From Syntrophaceae bacterium (GTDB taxonomy: Bacteria > Desulfobacterota > Syntrophia > Syntrophales > UBA2185), in the NCBI GenBank assembly GCA_017885225.1, contig JAFNGM010000217.1:5185-10194 (forward strand): DNA of 5,010 nucleotides, written 5' to 3'. Within the stretch, counting starts at the first letter, position 1, and every line of letters begins with the position of its first letter. This document shows, in pieces, positions 4,526 to 5,010 of the stretch. The position numbers and the translations under genes are program-made. Under the pieces are notes generated by a model. The model had not been told where the DNA came from and did no database searches. It was given only the letters and a program-made list of their open reading frames with translations.

Positions 4526-4559
4526 AGGATTCGAGGAGTCAAGGGGTCGAGGATTCAAG
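4526..4559. repeat. 8-bp tandem repeat, four units plus two bases
   Basis: The units are AGGATTCG (4526-4533), AGGAGTCA (4534-4541), AGGGGTCG (4542-4549) and AGGATTCA (4550-4557), then AG. They fit the consensus AGGRKTCR. It lies in the spacer between the divergent thioesterase gene and the small plus-strand gene. I recall similar GGATTCGAGG-type octamer arrays in intergenic DNA of other bacteria, with no known function. The period of 8 argues against a coding origin. Confidence 0.7.
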
Positions 4560-4655
4560 TGAATAAGGGCGGATGAAAATGGCAGAAGTCTGACTGAAAA
4601 TATGATACATAATGAGAGCAGGATTATGATGCCCACTAACATACAGGGGATCTTT

Positions 4656-4928
4656 ATGGATGATCACATGGCGTTGACTCAACTCGAGGAATTGGCGTAT
4701 ACGCTTGGGATACAGGTACGGTATGAAAAAATCGTGGAAGATGAACTGTCCAGTACAGGCGGCCTCTGCCGCGTAAAAGGAGAATGGGTCATCATCATAA
4801 ATTCAAAGGCGGCAATCAATGAAAAAATTCACACGCTGGTGAAGTCCCTGAAAAATTTTGATCTCAATGACATCTATATGAGACCCGCGTTAAGAGAATT
4901 ATTAGAAAAGCAGGGTGCGGAAATATAA
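4656..4928 (+). CDS. Small conserved protein of unknown function (GGLCRVKG family)
   Basis: This 90-residue protein, with no signal peptide or membrane segment, is probably cytoplasmic. The order of features is helix TQLEELAYTLGI (8-19), strand VRYEKI, the motif GGLCRVKG (35-42), strand EWVIIIN (43-49), helix INEKIHTLVKSLKNFD (54-69) and helix RPALRELLEK (76-85). I recall similar small proteins with GGLCR(V/L)(K/R)G in deltaproteobacteria and other phyla, without a known function. The single Cys38 stands in the most conserved motif. The start is uncertain. ATG 4656 is preferred because AGGGGA (4645-4650) lies 5 nt upstream and because the recalled family begins near TQLEELA. In-frame ATGs at 4602, 4626, 4629 and 4668 are alternatives. 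It is divergent from the thioesterase gene; no clear promoter is visible. Confidence 0.8.
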   Translation: MDDHMALTQLEELAYTLGIQVRYEKIVEDELSSTGGLCRVKGEWVIIINSKAAINEKIHTLVKSLKNFDLNDIYMRPALRELLEKQGAEI

Positions 4929-4985
4929 ATTAGTAATCGGGGGATTGTGTGCATAGGAGAACCTAAACATTTGCATCATTGAATC

Positions 4986-4997
4986 CGCTCGCGAGCG
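4986..4997. repeat. GC-rich 12-bp palindrome near the window edge, possible start of a dispersed repeat
   Basis: CGCTCGCGAGCG is a perfect palindrome 57 bp after the preceding stop codon, followed by CATTCCCCGTAGC at the window end. CCCCGTAGC looks like the left arm of a second hairpin that continues outside the window. I recall such CATTCCCCG(C/T)AGC sequences as intergenic repeats. Only the palindrome itself is proved here. Confidence 0.4.
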
Positions 4998-5010
4998 CAT
5001 TCCCCGTAGC

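Noticed and set aside
4394..4642. Minus-strand 82-codon frame with a hydrophobic N-terminus, ending in an ATGA overlap with the thioesterase start
   Set aside because: There is no Shine-Dalgarno sequence before its start. It runs through the 8-bp tandem repeat and through the thioesterase promoter and dyad, and the protein resembles nothing known. The ATGA overlap is tempting but probably accidental.

Overview
The window looks like chromosomal DNA of an anaerobic bacterium. Desulfobacterota (Syntrophales-type deltaproteobacteria) is my best guess. The grounds are a ferredoxin-linked 2-oxoacid oxidoreductase operon that ends in a tandem-ACT protein, a FlK-type acyl-CoA thioesterase, and a GGGGTCAGGCTTGAA inverted-repeat element of the sort I associate with REP/RAYT transposases in that group. 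This placement rests on recalled family knowledge and was not checked by search.

Layout. Bases 1-1491 form a plus-strand operon: the 3' part of a TPP-binding beta subunit of a 2-oxoacid:ferredoxin oxidoreductase (1-507), its gamma subunit (504-1040, ATGA overlap) and a small double-ACT protein (1063-1491). A 158-bp element with perfect 28-bp terminal inverted repeats (1498-1655) lies between this operon and a convergent gene for a small exported membrane protein (1674-1988, minus). The AT-rich stretch 2003-2384 has no gene I can support. It holds two short dyads and, at its right end, a good sigma-70 promoter with a palindrome over its -10. That promoter drives a RelB/RelE-type toxin-antitoxin pair (2385-2609 and 2593-2868; 17-nt overlap, TTG toxin start).

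Convergent to the pair is a minus-strand gene (2950-3681) for an unrecognised, very charged coiled-coil protein. It has three 39-residue repeats and an N-terminus that resembles part of sigma-factor region 2. Bases 3694-3974 hold a possible decayed coding fragment and a clear rho-independent terminator that serves the next minus-strand gene, a FlK-like thioesterase (3975-4397). That gene has a recognisable promoter, and a 13-bp dyad sits at the expected transcription start. The spacer upstream of it contains an 8-bp tandem repeat (4526-4559). A plus-strand gene for a small conserved protein of unknown function follows (4656-4928). The window ends in GC-rich palindromic sequence that looks like the start of another dispersed repeat.

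How the genes work together. The first three genes probably act as one unit: oxidative decarboxylation of a 2-oxoacid to acyl-CoA with reduction of ferredoxin, with the ACT protein as a likely amino-acid sensor. The thioesterase acts on acyl-CoA in the same broad area of metabolism, but nothing in the sequence links the two. The middle of the window (repeat element, toxin-antitoxin pair, AT-rich coiled-coil gene) has the character of accessory DNA between housekeeping genes. The most unusual item is the repeat-containing coiled-coil protein. I see no complete new multi-gene system.
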